DNA of 64,000 bases from Oceanobacter kriegii DSM 6294 (GCF_000422845.1 NZ_KE383931.1:467366-531365); one strand, 5' to 3'; counted from the stretch's first letter, positions 48,050-58,080 are shown. Notes: generated by a model not told the origin, from the letters alone. Made by a program: numbers and translations.

Positions 48050-48517
48050 TCAATCGATACTGACCAGCTGGATTTGCTCGTTGCTGGGCTGAAAGCTGGC
48101 CATCATTTTCGACAGAGATTGCGGGTTACGAATGTCATTGAGGCTGATCCCTGCCAGCACGGTTTTTACCACAAAATTGATGCCGCCCCAGTTCCCGGCC
48201 AGCGAACACTGGTCCTGAATATCGCAACGCACTGTCTCATCACTGCACTCGGTCAGGTTCACCTTACCTTCAAAGGCTTCGACAATGCTCAATAACGGAA
48301 TTCGGGCCGGACTTCGGGACAACCGATAACCCCCTCTTGATCCTCGCTTGGCCAACACCAAACCGGAATCCACCAGGGTACGCATTACCTTGCGAGCGGT
48401 TGGCAACGGCAAGGCCGTAGCAGCGGCAATTTCTTCCGTGCTTTGCAAGGTTACGCCGGTTCGGGCGAGCTGGTTAAGCACCAGAATTCCATAGTCAGTC
48501 AGCTTGCTGATTTTCAT
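48050..48517 (-). CDS. Rrf2-family SUF system regulator
   Basis: 155 residues, IscR/SufR-like. Winged helix N-terminus (KISKLTDYGILVLNQLA), then TARKVMRTLVDSGLVLAKRGSRGGYRLSR. Cysteines C91, C98 and C104 provide likely Fe-S ligands, with spacing near the C92/C98/C104 of IscR. Divergent from sufB, so it probably senses Fe-S status and controls the operon and itself. The start is ATG 48517 (ATG 48523 is the alternative); longer in-frame starts would run into the operator region. Confidence 0.9.
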   Translation of the reverse strand: MKISKLTDYGILVLNQLARTGVTLQSTEEIAAATALPLPTARKVMRTLVDSGLVLAKRGSRGGYRLSRSPARIPLLSIVEAFEGKVNLTECSDETVRCDIQDQCSLAGNWGGINFVVKTVLAGISLNDIRNPQSLSKMMASFQPSNEQIQLVSID

Positions 48518-48594
48518 TCTCATTCTCACAAAAGTCCGCACGCCAAGCGGGATGCAGGCTGGATTGAACATTGGAAAAGTCAATCACCCAGAAA

Positions 48595-48613
48595 GAATAC
48601 CAAATTAGTATCC
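48595..48613. promoter_or_regulatory. Candidate operator of the suf regulator
   Basis: Near-palindrome GAATACCAAATTAGTATCC in the 251-base divergent region. On the minus strand it overlaps a possible promoter of the regulator gene: TTACCA, an 18-bp gap, TATTCT. On the plus strand, TAAAAT at 48641-48646 is a possible -10 for sufB. This placement fits autoregulation plus control of sufB. Confidence 0.45.
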
Positions 48614-48768
48614 TTTGTGGTAATCAGGCGAGTACTTGAGTAAAATGCTTGGAAAATTTGATCAGACGTTGAAGTCGTTCGTCCAATCGACGGAATTGGC
48701 CGAACAATCCGGCTTCGCCAACCTGCTGTCGTGCACAACAGCAGGACGCCCAACCAAGAGAAAGCGCC

Positions 48769-50241
48769 ATGAATGATGTAGTTAACCCAGCCGCGGCCGA
48801 CATGCCGAACCAGGAAATTCATCAGCGAATCCGCAAGGAATATGCGGCCGGTTTTATCAGTGAGATTGAATCGGAAACCCTGCCACCGGGTCTGAATGAA
48901 GACGTGATCCGTTTTATTTCCGCCAAAAAGGGCGAACCTGAGTGGCTGACCGAATGGCGCCTGAAGGCATACAACGCCTGGTTGCAAATGGAAGAGCCGG
49001 AATGGGCACACGTGGAATACGAAAAGCCGGACTTCCAGGCACTGTCTTACTACTCTGCACCAAAGAGCATGGCTGACGGTCCAAAGTCCCTCGACGAAGT
49101 CGACCCGAAATTGCTGGAAACCTACGAAAAACTGGGTATCCCACTGCACGAGCAAATGGCGCTTGCCGGTGTAGCCGTGGATGCCGTGTTCGATTCGGTT
49201 TCGGTTGCCACCACCTTCCGCGACAAGCTGGAAGAAGCGGGTGTTATCTTCATGCCAATCTCTGAAGCCGTGCACAAGCATCCAGAGCTGGTTAAAAAGT
49301 ACCTCGGTTCCGTGGTACCACAGCGCGACAACTTCTACTCGGCACTGAACTCCGCCGTGTTCTCTGACGGTTCGTTCGTGTACATCCCGAAAGGCGTGCG
49401 CTGCCCAATGGAGCTGAGCACCTACTTCCGTATCAACGAAGCCAAGACCGGCCAGTTTGAACGTACCCTGATTGTTGCCGACGAAGGCTCCCACGTGTCC
49501 TATCTGGAAGGCTGTACTGCGCCCATGCGCGACGAAAACCAGTTGCACGCCGCGGTAGTTGAACTGGTTGCCATGGACGATGCTGAAATCAAATACAGCA
49601 CCGTGCAGAACTGGTACCCGGGCGATGAAGAAGGCAAGGGCGGTATCTACAACTTCGTCACCAAGCGTGCCGTAGCCCACACCAACGCCAAGGTCAGCTG
49701 GACCCAGGTTGAAACCGGCTCCGCCGTGACCTGGAAATACCCAAGCTGCATTCTGAAAGGCGACAACTCTGTGGGTGAGTTCTACTCCGTAGCGCTGACC
49801 AACAACTTCCAGCAAGCCGATACCGGCACCAAGATGATTCACCTGGGCAAGAACACCCGCTCAACCATCATCTCCAAAGGTATCTCTGCCGGTAAGAGCC
49901 AAAACGCCTACCGCGGCCTGGTGAAGATGAACTCCGGTGCCGAAGGTGCCCGTAACTTCACCCAGTGTGACTCGCTGCTGATTGGCGACAAATGTGGTGC
50001 CCACACCTTCCCGTACATCGAAAGCAAGCACCCGTCTGCCGTAATCGAACACGAAGCCACCACCTCCACCGTGAGTGATGACCAGCTGTTCCTGTGCCGC
50101 CAGCGCGGTATCGACACCGAGAAAGCCGTTTCCATGATCGTGAACGGTTTCTGTAAAGAGGTGTTCAAGGAACTGCCGATGGAATTTGCCGTGGAAGCGG
50201 GCAAGTTGTTGGAAATCAGCCTCGAAGGCTCTGTTGGCTAA
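48769..50241 (+). CDS. sufB: Fe-S cluster assembly protein SufB
   Basis: 490 residues, scaffold subunit of the SufBC2D complex that builds Fe-S clusters. It has the N-terminal [14 protein letters not shown] region, [40 protein letters not shown], then the long beta-helix core with [18 protein letters not shown] and the C-terminal [22 protein letters not shown]. Standard length. First gene of the operon. Confidence 0.97.
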   Translation: MNDVVNPAAADMPNQEIHQRIRKEYAAGFISEIESETLPPGLNEDVIRFISAKKGEPEWLTEWRLKAYNAWLQMEEPEWAHVEYEKPDFQALSYYSAPKSMADGPKSLDEVDPKLLETYEKLGIPLHEQMALAGVAVDAVFDSVSVATTFRDKLEEAGVIFMPISEAVHKHPELVKKYLGSVVPQRDNFYSALNSAVFSDGSFVYIPKGVRCPMELSTYFRINEAKTGQFERTLIVADEGSHVSYLEGCTAPMRDENQLHAAVVELVAMDDAEIKYSTVQNWYPGDEEGKGGIYNFVTKRAVAHTNAKVSWTQVETGSAVTWKYPSCILKGDNSVGEFYSVALTNNFQQADTGTKMIHLGKNTRSTIISKGISAGKSQNAYRGLVKMNSGAEGARNFTQCDSLLIGDKCGAHTFPYIESKHPSAVIEHEATTSTVSDDQLFLCRQRGIDTEKAVSMIVNGFCKEVFKELPMEFAVEAGKLLEISLEGSVG

Positions 50242-50250
50242 TTTTGAAGC

Positions 50251-50456
50251 TGTCGGGCGTCTGGAGTCAGGCGTCTGGAGTTGTGTTGGCTCCCACGTTC
50301 TCGAGTGGTAGCCACCGCCGATTCAGCCAGGCACGAATTAGCGTTCCCACGCAGGAGCATGGGAACGAGACAAGAATGTAGATGGCGCCAGACCCCAGAC
50401 TCTTGGCTCCAGACCAAATTTAAAAGCGCCCGACGCCAGACACCGGGCGCCAGACT
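50251..50456. repeat. Repeat-rich insertion between sufB and sufC
   Basis: A 230-base gap in an operon whose genes usually abut. Tandem-like GGCGTCTGGAGTC units (50254-50281) on the left are mirrored by CGCCAGAC / CTCCAGAC units (50392-50456) on the right. At the centre lies a palindrome with arms CGTTCCCA-CGC and GC-ATGGGAACG (50342-50367), a type of intergenic repeat found in many proteobacteria. Confidence 0.65.
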
Positions 50457-50471
50457 AAACGAGATACAACC

Positions 50472-51221
50472 ATGATCAGCATTAAAAACCTGCACGCATC
50501 TGTTGAAGACAAGCCCATCCTCAAAGGCCTGAACCTGGACATCAAGCCAGGCGAAGTTCACGCCATCATGGGCCCTAACGGTGCTGGTAAAAGTACTCTG
50601 GGCAATGTACTGGCCGGTCGTGAAGGTTACGAAGTGACTGACGGTTCCGCCGTGATGAATGGCAAGGAACTGCTGGAGCTGGAAACCGAAGAACGTGCCC
50701 GCGAAGGTCTGTTCCTGGCATTCCAGTACCCGGTTGAAATTCCGGGTGTTTCCAACCTCGAATTCCTCAAGGCTTCAGTAGACGCCGTGCGCGAACACCA
50801 GGGCAAGGACGCGCTCGACAGCGTTAACTTCCTGAAGCTGGCTCGCGAAAAAGTCAAAGCCGTGAACCTCGACCAGAGCTTCCTCAAGCGTGGTGTTAAC
50901 GAAGGCTTCTCCGGCGGTGAGAAAAAGCGTAACGAACTGATGCAGATGATGCTGCTGGAACCTCAGCTGTGCATTCTGGATGAAACCGACTCCGGTCTGG
51001 ACATCGACGCCCTGCAAGTCGTGGCCAACGGTGTGAACGCCATGCGCGATGAAAACCGTTCATTCATTGTTGTGACCCACTATCAGCGTCTGCTGGACTA
51101 CATTGTGCCGGACTACGTTCACGTACTGGCTGACGGCAAGATCGTCAAATCCGGTGGTAAGGAACTGGCGCTGGAGCTGGAAGAAAAAGGCTACGGCTGG
51201 CTGGAAAACGGCGAGGCGTAA
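50472..51221 (+). CDS. sufC: Fe-S cluster assembly ATPase SufC
   Basis: 249-residue ABC-type ATPase that drives the SufBCD scaffold. Walker A GPNGAGKST, signature FSGGEKKRNE, Walker B LCILDETDSGLD, H-loop VVTHYQRLL. Soluble, with no membrane partner. Two bases before sufD. Confidence 0.97.
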   Translation: MISIKNLHASVEDKPILKGLNLDIKPGEVHAIMGPNGAGKSTLGNVLAGREGYEVTDGSAVMNGKELLELETEERAREGLFLAFQYPVEIPGVSNLEFLKASVDAVREHQGKDALDSVNFLKLAREKVKAVNLDQSFLKRGVNEGFSGGEKKRNELMQMMLLEPQLCILDETDSGLDIDALQVVANGVNAMRDENRSFIVVTHYQRLLDYIVPDYVHVLADGKIVKSGGKELALELEEKGYGWLENGEA

Positions 51222-51223
51222 TC

Positions 51224-52552
51224 ATGAGTGTATTTCAAACCCAACAACTGGCCGCTCTGGAGCAAGCCCAACCACTGAACTGGTTGGCCGATGTTCAGCA
51301 AGCCGGTAAAGCCGCGTTTGCCGACACCCAATGGCCAACCCGCAAAGTGGAAGCGTGGAAATACTGCTCGCTGAAAACACTGGGCGACCAGGGCTTCGAT
51401 GCCGTACAACCGGCAGCGATTGCCGACGCCGAGCAACTGCAAGCGCACATCAACATCCAGAATCTGGATGCCAGCAAGCTGGTGATCATCAACGGCCAGA
51501 TCAACCTTGAGCTGTCCGATGCGCTGGCACTGGAGCAGGTGACCCTGTTTGCTGATGCCAACGCCGATCAGCAAGCGATCATTGCCGAACGCCTGAACGC
51601 CGCTCGCCAGCAGCCAAACCAGCATCTGTTTAATGATCTGAACGACGCTGCCCTGCAAAACGGCGTACTGGTACAGATTGCCAAAAACAGCCGTCTGGAC
51701 AAGCCGCTGCACATTGTCTCTTTGAACACCGGTGCTGACGCGGCCTACGCGGTTAACAGCCGGGTTCTGGTTGAACTGGGCACCAGTGCCGAGATGACCC
51801 TGATCGAGCAGTTTGCCTCGCTGTCCGACGACGCCGACAACAGCTTCACCAACAACCAGACCGACGTGCGTGTGGGCGACAACGCCCGCTTCAACCACTA
51901 CCGTCTGAACATGATGGCTAACGCAGCCAGTTTCGTGGGCACTACCCGCATTGATCTGCAACGCGATGCCAACTACGACGCCTTCCATCTGGGATTGGGT
52001 TCGGTGCTGACCCGTAACGACATGGTGATCAACCATAACGTTGGCGGCTCCCACGCTGAAATTGCCGGCATCTATGTGCCACAGGGCAAGCAGCTGGTCG
52101 ACTTCCATACCTGCATTGAGCACAAGGTTGCCCACTGCACCAGTAACGAAGTGTTCCGCGGCATCATCAACGACGAAGCCAAGGCAGTGTTCAACGGCCG
52201 TATCCACATCCATCAGGATGCCCAGAAAACCCTGGCCGAGTTGAGCAACAAGAACCTGCTGCTGACTAACAAAGCCGAAATCAACACCAAGCCGGAACTG
52301 GAAATCTACGCCGACGACGTGCAGTGCGCCCACGGCGCCACCGTTGCCCAGCAAGATGAAAAGGCCCGCTTCTACCTGCAAAGCCGTGGCATCAGTGCCG
52401 CTGATGCTCAGGTGATGTTGAGCTTCGGTTTTATCAACGAGCTGATCGACAACCTCAAGCTGGAAGCCATTGGCGACTGGTTACGCCCGGTACTGGCTCA
52501 GCGTTTTGGTCGTGAGCAACTGTTCTCTGCCGAACAAACCGGAGACCTGTGA
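51224..52552 (+). CDS. sufD: Fe-S cluster assembly protein SufD
   Basis: 442 residues, partner of SufB in the beta-helix scaffold and needed for iron acquisition. Conserved C-terminal core: HNVGGSHAEIAGIY, VDFHTCIEHKVAHCTSNEVFRGI, AVFNGRIHIHQDAQKT, LLLTNKAEINTKPELEIYADDVQCAHGAT. Stop overlaps the sufS start (TGATG). Confidence 0.96.
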   Translation: MSVFQTQQLAALEQAQPLNWLADVQQAGKAAFADTQWPTRKVEAWKYCSLKTLGDQGFDAVQPAAIADAEQLQAHINIQNLDASKLVIINGQINLELSDALALEQVTLFADANADQQAIIAERLNAARQQPNQHLFNDLNDAALQNGVLVQIAKNSRLDKPLHIVSLNTGADAAYAVNSRVLVELGTSAEMTLIEQFASLSDDADNSFTNNQTDVRVGDNARFNHYRLNMMANAASFVGTTRIDLQRDANYDAFHLGLGSVLTRNDMVINHNVGGSHAEIAGIYVPQGKQLVDFHTCIEHKVAHCTSNEVFRGIINDEAKAVFNGRIHIHQDAQKTLAELSNKNLLLTNKAEINTKPELEIYADDVQCAHGATVAQQDEKARFYLQSRGISAADAQVMLSFGFINELIDNLKLEAIGDWLRPVLAQRFGREQLFSAEQTGDL

Positions 52553-53796
52553 TGAGTACGATTCCAGCTGCAGAACGTCAGGCTTACATCGAAAAAGTAC
52601 GTCAGGACTTCCCTGCCCTGCACCAGCAGGTGCATGGCAAGCCGCTGATCTACATGGACAACGGTGCGACTACACACAAGCCGAATGCGGTGATTGATTG
52701 TGAGTCGACGTTCTACAAAACCGTCAACTCCAACGTCCATCGTGGTGCTCACTACCTCAGCGACAAGGCCACGGAACAGTTTGAAGCGGCACGTCGTACC
52801 GTGCAGAACTTCATTGGCGCGCTGAAGCCTGAGGAAATCATCTGGACCAGCGGCACCACTGAAGGCATCAACCTGGTGGCGTCTACCTGGGGTCGTAAGA
52901 ACATTGGCCCCGGCGACCGCATTCTGGTGTCCGAAATGGAACACCACTCCAACATCGTGCCCTGGCAGATTCTGGCCGAAGAGAAAGGCGCTGAAGTGGT
53001 GCCAATTCCGGTGCTGGACAACGGTGAACTGGACCTGAACGGCTTCGCCGAGCTGATGGAACCACGTGTAAAGCTGATCTCCATTGCCCATGTGTCCAAC
53101 TCACTGGGGTCGATCAACCCGATTCACGACATCGTGCGCATGGCACGCATCAATGAATCCGTGGTGATGGTCGATGGCGCTCAGGGCGTATCCCACTTCG
53201 ACGTCGACGTACTGCGTCTGGACTGCGATTTCTACGCCTTTTCTTCCCATAAACTGTTCGGCCCAACCGGTATGGGTGTGCTGTACGGCAAGGAAGAACT
53301 GCTGAACGAAATGCCTCCTTACCGTGGCGGCGGCGAAATGATCGACCGTTGCTCGTTCGATGGCACCACCTGGAATCAACTGCCGTACAAGTTTGAAGCC
53401 GGTACACCGAACATCGCCGGAGCCATTGCTCTGGGCGCTGCCATCGAATATCTGAACAGCCTGGATCGCAAGATTCTGGCAGCGCAGGAAGATGTGCTGA
53501 TCAAGAAAGCCCACGAGATGGCGGCCGAGCTGGGCGGCATTCGCATTGTTGGCGAAGCCCGCAAGAAAGCTTCTGTATTCAGCTTCTTGCTGGAAGGTGC
53601 TCACCCGGCGGATGTTGGCGCCCTGTTGGATCAGCAAGGCATCGCCATTCGTACTGGTCACCACTGCGCACAACCGCTGATGGCCCGTCTGGGCATTCCG
53701 GGCACGGCTCGAGCTTCGATGGCGTTTTACAACACCGAAGCCGAAGTGGAAGCGTTGTTCAAGGGTCTGGAAAAAGCCAAGACCTTCCTTCTCTGA
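52552..53796 (+). CDS. sufS: Cysteine desulfurase SufS
   Basis: 414-residue PLP enzyme (type II desulfurase) supplying sulfur from cysteine. PLP lysine K234 is in SSHKLFGPTG, the catalytic cysteine C372 in RTGHHCAQPLM. YMDNGATTHKP and TSGTTEGINLV are also typical. SufS enzymes usually need SufE or SufU to accept the persulfide; neither is in this locus. ATG start overlaps the sufD stop. Confidence 0.95.
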   Translation: MSTIPAAERQAYIEKVRQDFPALHQQVHGKPLIYMDNGATTHKPNAVIDCESTFYKTVNSNVHRGAHYLSDKATEQFEAARRTVQNFIGALKPEEIIWTSGTTEGINLVASTWGRKNIGPGDRILVSEMEHHSNIVPWQILAEEKGAEVVPIPVLDNGELDLNGFAELMEPRVKLISIAHVSNSLGSINPIHDIVRMARINESVVMVDGAQGVSHFDVDVLRLDCDFYAFSSHKLFGPTGMGVLYGKEELLNEMPPYRGGGEMIDRCSFDGTTWNQLPYKFEAGTPNIAGAIALGAAIEYLNSLDRKILAAQEDVLIKKAHEMAAELGGIRIVGEARKKASVFSFLLEGAHPADVGALLDQQGIAIRTGHHCAQPLMARLGIPGTARASMAFYNTEAEVEALFKGLEKAKTFLL

Positions 53797-53822
53797 GCTA
53801 TTGCGCTCCGCCTGGCGGTGTT

Positions 53823-53882
53823 AAACCGGATATCGAAATGCTCATTTACAACCTCGTAAACTGCGCTTTCTCAATCCGGTTT
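53823..53882. repeat. Nested inverted repeat between sufS and sufA
   Basis: Outer arms AAACCGGAT (53823-53831) and ATCCGGTTT (53874-53882). Inside lie GAAA/TTTC and TTTAC (53845-53849) / GTAAA (53856-53860). The whole can fold as a 60-base cruciform or long mRNA hairpin. It resembles dispersed intergenic elements of marine gammaproteobacteria. Confidence 0.6.
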
Positions 53883-53997
53883 GCCTTGCCAGACGTTCGC
53901 TCATAACGCTCAGAGTGAACTGAAATACGTCGGTGATTACTCAATTTACCGACCCTGCTTTTAACCGAGCACACCTCACTGATTGAGGACACTGAAA

Positions 53998-54357
53998 ATG
54001 AGTATCGAAACCTACGATCCCAATGCTGCTGCCGACGTCACCATGACCGACGCCGCCATTGCTCACGTTCGCAAGCTGTTGGCCAAAAACGCCGACAAGC
54101 AAGGCGTTCGCCTGGCCGTGAAGAAAAGCGGCTGTTCGGGTTTCAAGTACGATGTTGAATTCGTAGAGAAGCCTGCCGAAGACGACCAGGCCATTCAGGT
54201 AGCGGATGACGTCACCCTGTACATTGCCGCCGATGCCAAAGCCTATGTGCGCGGCACGGAAATCGACTTCAGCAAGGAAGGGTTGAACAGCACCATCAAG
54301 TTCAACAACCCCAATGCCAAAGACCTGTGCGGCTGCGGAGAGTCTTTCTCGGTGTGA
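53998..54357 (+). CDS. sufA: A-type Fe-S carrier SufA
   Basis: 119 residues, HesB/IscA fold. The three cysteines are present: SGCSGFKY and the C-terminal LCGCGESFSV. It carries clusters from the SufBCD scaffold to target apoproteins. The start is ATG 53998 (MSIETYD) with GAGGA upstream. Placed after sufS, 201 bases away across the inverted repeat. Confidence 0.93.
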   Translation: MSIETYDPNAAADVTMTDAAIAHVRKLLAKNADKQGVRLAVKKSGCSGFKYDVEFVEKPAEDDQAIQVADDVTLYIAADAKAYVRGTEIDFSKEGLNSTIKFNNPNAKDLCGCGESFSV

Positions 54358-54485
54358 TGATTACACTGCTTTATGAATCAAACAGTTCGTAAAGCAACTT
54401 GAGCTCTGTCTCTGGCGAGCGACCACAGCAGTGGCATAATCGAGCCAACTTTTCTTTTGTCGCCCTTGTTGGCACGGAGTCTGGC

Positions 54486-54755
54486 ATGGCTGATTCGCTG
54501 GAGCAGATTCGGGATCGGGTCGTCCACCTGTATTACATGGACTTTATCAAGGACCACTTCGGGCTGTTGAAACGCCCGGATGTGTGTATCGCGCTGGAGT
54601 TTCAGGTATGGCTGGAAACCTTCCACCCGACACTGGCCGCTTTCGGCGATTCCGGCCTCGATAAATTCAACAAGATCAGCGAATGGGTCAGCCATCCAGA
54701 CCTCGATTACCACGAGCTGCTGGATTACTTTAACCGATTCAAACGCAAGCACTAG
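54486..54755 (+). CDS. Small protein of unknown function in the suf operon
   Basis: 89 residues, soluble, predicted mostly helical, rich in aromatic residues (LYYMDFIKDHFGLL, EFQVWLETFHPTL). One cysteine (DVCIALE) and no CxxC, so an Fe-S carrier role on its own is unlikely. Start ATG 54486 with GGAG nearby. It lies in the same direction between sufA (128 bases before) and sufT (13 bases after), so it is likely co-transcribed. I do not recognise the family; it is not SufE-like in length or motif. Confidence 0.7.
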   Translation: MADSLEQIRDRVVHLYYMDFIKDHFGLLKRPDVCIALEFQVWLETFHPTLAAFGDSGLDKFNKISEWVSHPDLDYHELLDYFNRFKRKH

Positions 54756-54768
54756 ACAGAAGTGAATC

Positions 54769-55296
54769 ATGGAAAAACGCATGGTCGTTTCGCAGGCAGA
54801 GTGCCCTGCACGACAGGTTCCATCCGGTGTACCTACGGTTATTCAACCGGGCGTGTTTGTCACCATTAACCAGGCGCTGGGCGGCAACTACACCGTCACC
54901 GTCAACGGCAATATGCTGCGCGTTGACGGCACCGATGCCGCGGCACTGGGATTGGAATCCGAAGAAATTGTGTTCGAGCAACACGACGACGGCGTGGTCC
55001 GCAGAGAACAGGTTAAACAAGCACTGCGGACGATTTTCGATCCGGAAATTCCAATCAACCTGCTTGATCTTGGTCTGGTGTACGGCATTGATATCGACGC
55101 TGGCAATGTCACCATTCGCATGACCCTGACCGCTCCAACTTGCGGCATGGGGCCAGTACTGGTGTCCGACGTGAAATACCGCGTTGCCAAGGTTCCCAAT
55201 GTTGAAAACGTAGAAGTTGAGCTGGTGTTCGATCCACCATGGCACCGCGACATGATGACCGAAGAAGCCCAGCTGGAAGCCGGCTTGTTCTTCTGA
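54769..55296 (+). CDS. sufT: Fe-S assembly protein SufT (MIP18/DUF59 family)
   Basis: 175 residues. The N-terminal extension of SufT proteins comes first (VIQPGVFVTINQALGGNYTVTVNG), then the MIP18 domain with DPEIPINLLDLGLVYGIDI and LTAPTCGMGPVLVSDVK, whose conserved cysteine may bind Fe-S. Helps mature Fe-S proteins, especially under high demand. Last gene of the suf unit, followed by a strong terminator. Confidence 0.92.
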   Translation: MEKRMVVSQAECPARQVPSGVPTVIQPGVFVTINQALGGNYTVTVNGNMLRVDGTDAAALGLESEEIVFEQHDDGVVRREQVKQALRTIFDPEIPINLLDLGLVYGIDIDAGNVTIRMTLTAPTCGMGPVLVSDVKYRVAKVPNVENVEVELVFDPPWHRDMMTEEAQLEAGLFF

Positions 55297-55322
55297 TCGT
55301 CCGCTTTCAAACCCGAACAGTA

Positions 55323-55347
55323 ACGGCAGTCTCAGACTGCCGTTTTT
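55323..55347 (+). terminator. Terminator of the suf operon
   Basis: ACGGCAGTCT (55323-55332), one-base centre, AGACTGCCGT (55334-55343), followed by a run of Ts. 27 bases after the sufT stop. Confidence 0.88.
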
Positions 55348-55377
55348 GTATCCCCCACCGCTTGCAGGAAACCACTG

Positions 55378-56064
55378 ATGCAGATGCAGGAAACACAGGA
55401 CCAGGTGATTCTGGAACCACAAAACGCCGCCACTCACTGCATTATCTGGATGCACGGACTCGGCGCTGACGGCTACGACTTTATCGCCGTGGCCCAACAC
55501 ATGGCCCGCCAGATGGACCTCAGCAGCACCCGCTTTCTGTTCCCCCATGCGCCGGTACAGCCCGTGACCTTTGCCGCTGGCGAGTCGATGCGTTCGTGGT
55601 ACGACATCCTCGCGGCCAACCCCCGTCGACTGGTAGAGCCCAACAGCCTGAACCAGTCGGTAGAGCGCATCAGCAACCTGATTCAGCAGCAAATCGCCGA
55701 TGGTGTACCGAGCCAGAACATTTTTCTGGTCGGCTTTTCCCAAGGTGGTGCGGTGGCGTGGCAGACGGCCTCAGACATTGAACAGCCGCTGGGTGGTATG
55801 GCGGCACTCAGTACCTACATGCCGCTGGGCCAAGCCGATGAGCAACTGGTCTTTCGGCCAGCCAATCAGGCACTGGCGGTATTTATTGGCCATGGCAGTC
55901 GGGACGGGGTTGTGCCCATTAGTCTGGGCGAAGAAGCAAAAGCGCGAATGAGCCAGCATGGCAGCGAGCCTGAGTGGCACAGCTACCCGATGCAACACGA
56001 AGTGTGTGTGGCCGAAATCAACGACCTCTGCACCTTCCTGCAACAGCAGATGTACCCGGCCTGA
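55378..56064 (+). CDS. Phospholipase/carboxylesterase family hydrolase
   Basis: 228-residue alpha/beta hydrolase of the acyl-protein thioesterase/carboxylesterase type. The catalytic triad is visible: serine S121 in GFSQGG, aspartate in HGSRDGVVP and histidine in MQHEVC. WMHGLGADGYDF supplies the oxyanion hole. Cytosolic, with no signal peptide. A hairpin overlaps its stop (56054-56071) and separates it from the convergent chemoreceptor gene. Confidence 0.9.
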   Translation: MQMQETQDQVILEPQNAATHCIIWMHGLGADGYDFIAVAQHMARQMDLSSTRFLFPHAPVQPVTFAAGESMRSWYDILAANPRRLVEPNSLNQSVERISNLIQQQIADGVPSQNIFLVGFSQGGAVAWQTASDIEQPLGGMAALSTYMPLGQADEQLVFRPANQALAVFIGHGSRDGVVPISLGEEAKARMSQHGSEPEWHSYPMQHEVCVAEINDLCTFLQQQMYPA

Positions 56065-56082
56065 GCCGGGTGTCATCCGTGA

Positions 56083-58080
56083 TTATTTAAAGATTCGGAA
56101 TTGCTGTGCAGCTTCCAGCAGGCGCTCGGCCAACTGACGCTGCTGCACACTGGTTTTACTCATAAACTCACCGGTCGCCGCGGTGGACTCCGACAGTTTG
56201 TGAATACTCACCACCCCTTTGGTCAGCTCCCGGTTGGTAGCCACCTGCTCTTCTGCGGCGGAAGCCACCTGATCCGTCATATCCTGAATGCTGCGCACCG
56301 AGGTCTGAATACGGCCCAGTTCGGTCGACAAGGTGCCCGCCAGTTCGACGGTTTCAGCCGCTGAGGTTTGCGACGCTTCCACCGCCGTGAAAGCACGCTG
56401 GGAGTCTTGCTGGAACTTGCCAACAATACGGCTGATTTCCTCCGTAGACTCCTGGGTCTTCTGCGCCAGCGCCCGCACTTCATCCGCTACCACAGCAAAG
56501 CCACGACCTTGTTCACCGGCTCGGGCCGCTTCAATCGCAGCGTTCAATGCCAGCAGGTTGGTTTGTTCGGCAATGGTTTTGATCACTTCCAGCACCCCGC
56601 CAATGGCGTCACTGGATTTGTGCAAATCCTGAATCACCGCTGCGGCCTGGGTCATGCTGCCATTAAGTGAGTTGATGTTCTTGAGGCTGCGTGCCACCAC
56701 ATCACCACCTTCGCTGGCAATCTTGTTGGCTTCTTCTGCCCGGTCGGCCACCGTCTGAATGCTGGAGGCAATTTCCTGGGTTGCCTGCTCCAGTTCATTC
56801 ACCGCCGTCGACGCCGACGCTGTTTCGTCCTGCTGGGCTTTCATGCCTTTCACGCTCAGAGAAATGGTCATCTGATTTTGCATCGCGATCAGATTCATCT
56901 CGGTGGTGTTGTTAAGGAATTGCCCAACCGTGGTTTCCATTTTCACCAGCAATTCGTTCATGGCCTGACAAACCTTACCCAGCTCATCGTTGGCCAACAC
57001 CGGCAGTCTGATCGTAAGGTCGAGGCGATCAGTGACCGAATGAATGTTGCGGGACAAGGCATCAATCTGCTGATACAGCACCATCGACACCATCCAGGTG
57101 ACCGACAGCGTTACAATCAGGGTCACCACTCCCAACAGCAAGGTTCCCCACACACCGGCCTGAGCAGCATCGTGTTTGGCCTCCGCTGCTGCCAGCAAGT
57201 CTGCCTCCAGACTGTCTTCGATGCCCTTCAGTAAATTAATGCGCGCTGTCGAAGCGGCAAACCAGGCCGTTGCTTGCTGGCCAAAACCACCGCTGTCGGC
57301 TTTTTCGTGGGCAATGGCACGGTACTCCGCCACCGCCTGTTCTTCCTTACTGCTGCGGAAAGCCCGATAACCGGTCAGGCTCTGCTCCGTGGAGAACGCC
57401 TCAAAGGTATTCAGATAGGCCGCCTGCTCGGTTTCCAGACGAATAAAACGCGGGTACAGGCCTTTAGCAAACCGGTCGGCACCAAAAGCATTGCTGAGCA
57501 CGGCACGTTCAATACCAGCCCGCTCCTTACCCTGCAAGAAGTTGTAGTAGGCCTGCAAATCCCGCGATACCTCGCCATCAGAGGTATAACGCGATGCCAA
57601 CGCCGAGATCGCAAGCAGCTCGCGGATCGTGCCAGTGTAGAATTTAAGGGTGTCTGCCAGTGCGATTTGCTGGTTGGTGACCTGACTACGAATATCCGCC
57701 AGGCGGGCAATATTATTGCGAGCACGGCCCAGTGCATCGTTCACCAGTGGGTATTCGGTGGTGCTGATTGTCGCCAGCAGCCCTTGCCATTGCTGGATCT
57801 GGCCATCGCTGAGGCCTCGCTGCTGCGGCAACTTGTCTGCAAAGGCGGTGCCCTTGCTGCCCAGATAACCGGCCGACATGCCACGTTCTTTTTGCAGCTC
57901 GTGGGCCAACAGGCCATTCTGACGGGCCACTTTCACCAGTACCGTAATGTCGTGCATCTGATGTTGGGTGTGTAACCGCAAGGACAACTCGTCAAACAGA
58001 AAGAACAACAGTGCCGCCAGCGGCAGCAAGGTCATCAACATCAGCTTGGTTTTCACCTTGAGGTTGCTGATTACTCTCAT
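56083..58080 (-). CDS. Methyl-accepting chemotaxis protein with NIT sensor domain
   Basis: 665 residues. One N-terminal transmembrane helix (about 11-30), then a periplasmic all-helical NIT domain (about 45-300, beginning [17 protein letters not shown]), a second helix (about 315-337), HAMP, and a signalling coiled coil with the conserved tip [22 protein letters not shown] domains are linked to nitrate and nitrite sensing. No CheB/CheR pentapeptide at the C-terminus. Single gene. Confidence 0.93.
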   Translation of the reverse strand: MRVISNLKVKTKLMLMTLLPLAALLFFLFDELSLRLHTQHQMHDITVLVKVARQNGLLAHELQKERGMSAGYLGSKGTAFADKLPQQRGLSDGQIQQWQGLLATISTTEYPLVNDALGRARNNIARLADIRSQVTNQQIALADTLKFYTGTIRELLAISALASRYTSDGEVSRDLQAYYNFLQGKERAGIERAVLSNAFGADRFAKGLYPRFIRLETEQAAYLNTFEAFSTEQSLTGYRAFRSSKEEQAVAEYRAIAHEKADSGGFGQQATAWFAASTARINLLKGIEDSLEADLLAAAEAKHDAAQAGVWGTLLLGVVTLIVTLSVTWMVSMVLYQQIDALSRNIHSVTDRLDLTIRLPVLANDELGKVCQAMNELLVKMETTVGQFLNNTTEMNLIAMQNQMTISLSVKGMKAQQDETASASTAVNELEQATQEIASSIQTVADRAEEANKIASEGGDVVARSLKNINSLNGSMTQAAAVIQDLHKSSDAIGGVLEVIKTIAEQTNLLALNAAIEAARAGEQGRGFAVVADEVRALAQKTQESTEEISRIVGKFQQDSQRAFTAVEASQTSAAETVELAGTLSTELGRIQTSVRSIQDMTDQVASAAEEQVATNRELTKGVVSIHKLSESTAATGEFMSKTSVQQRQLAERLLEAAQQFRIFK

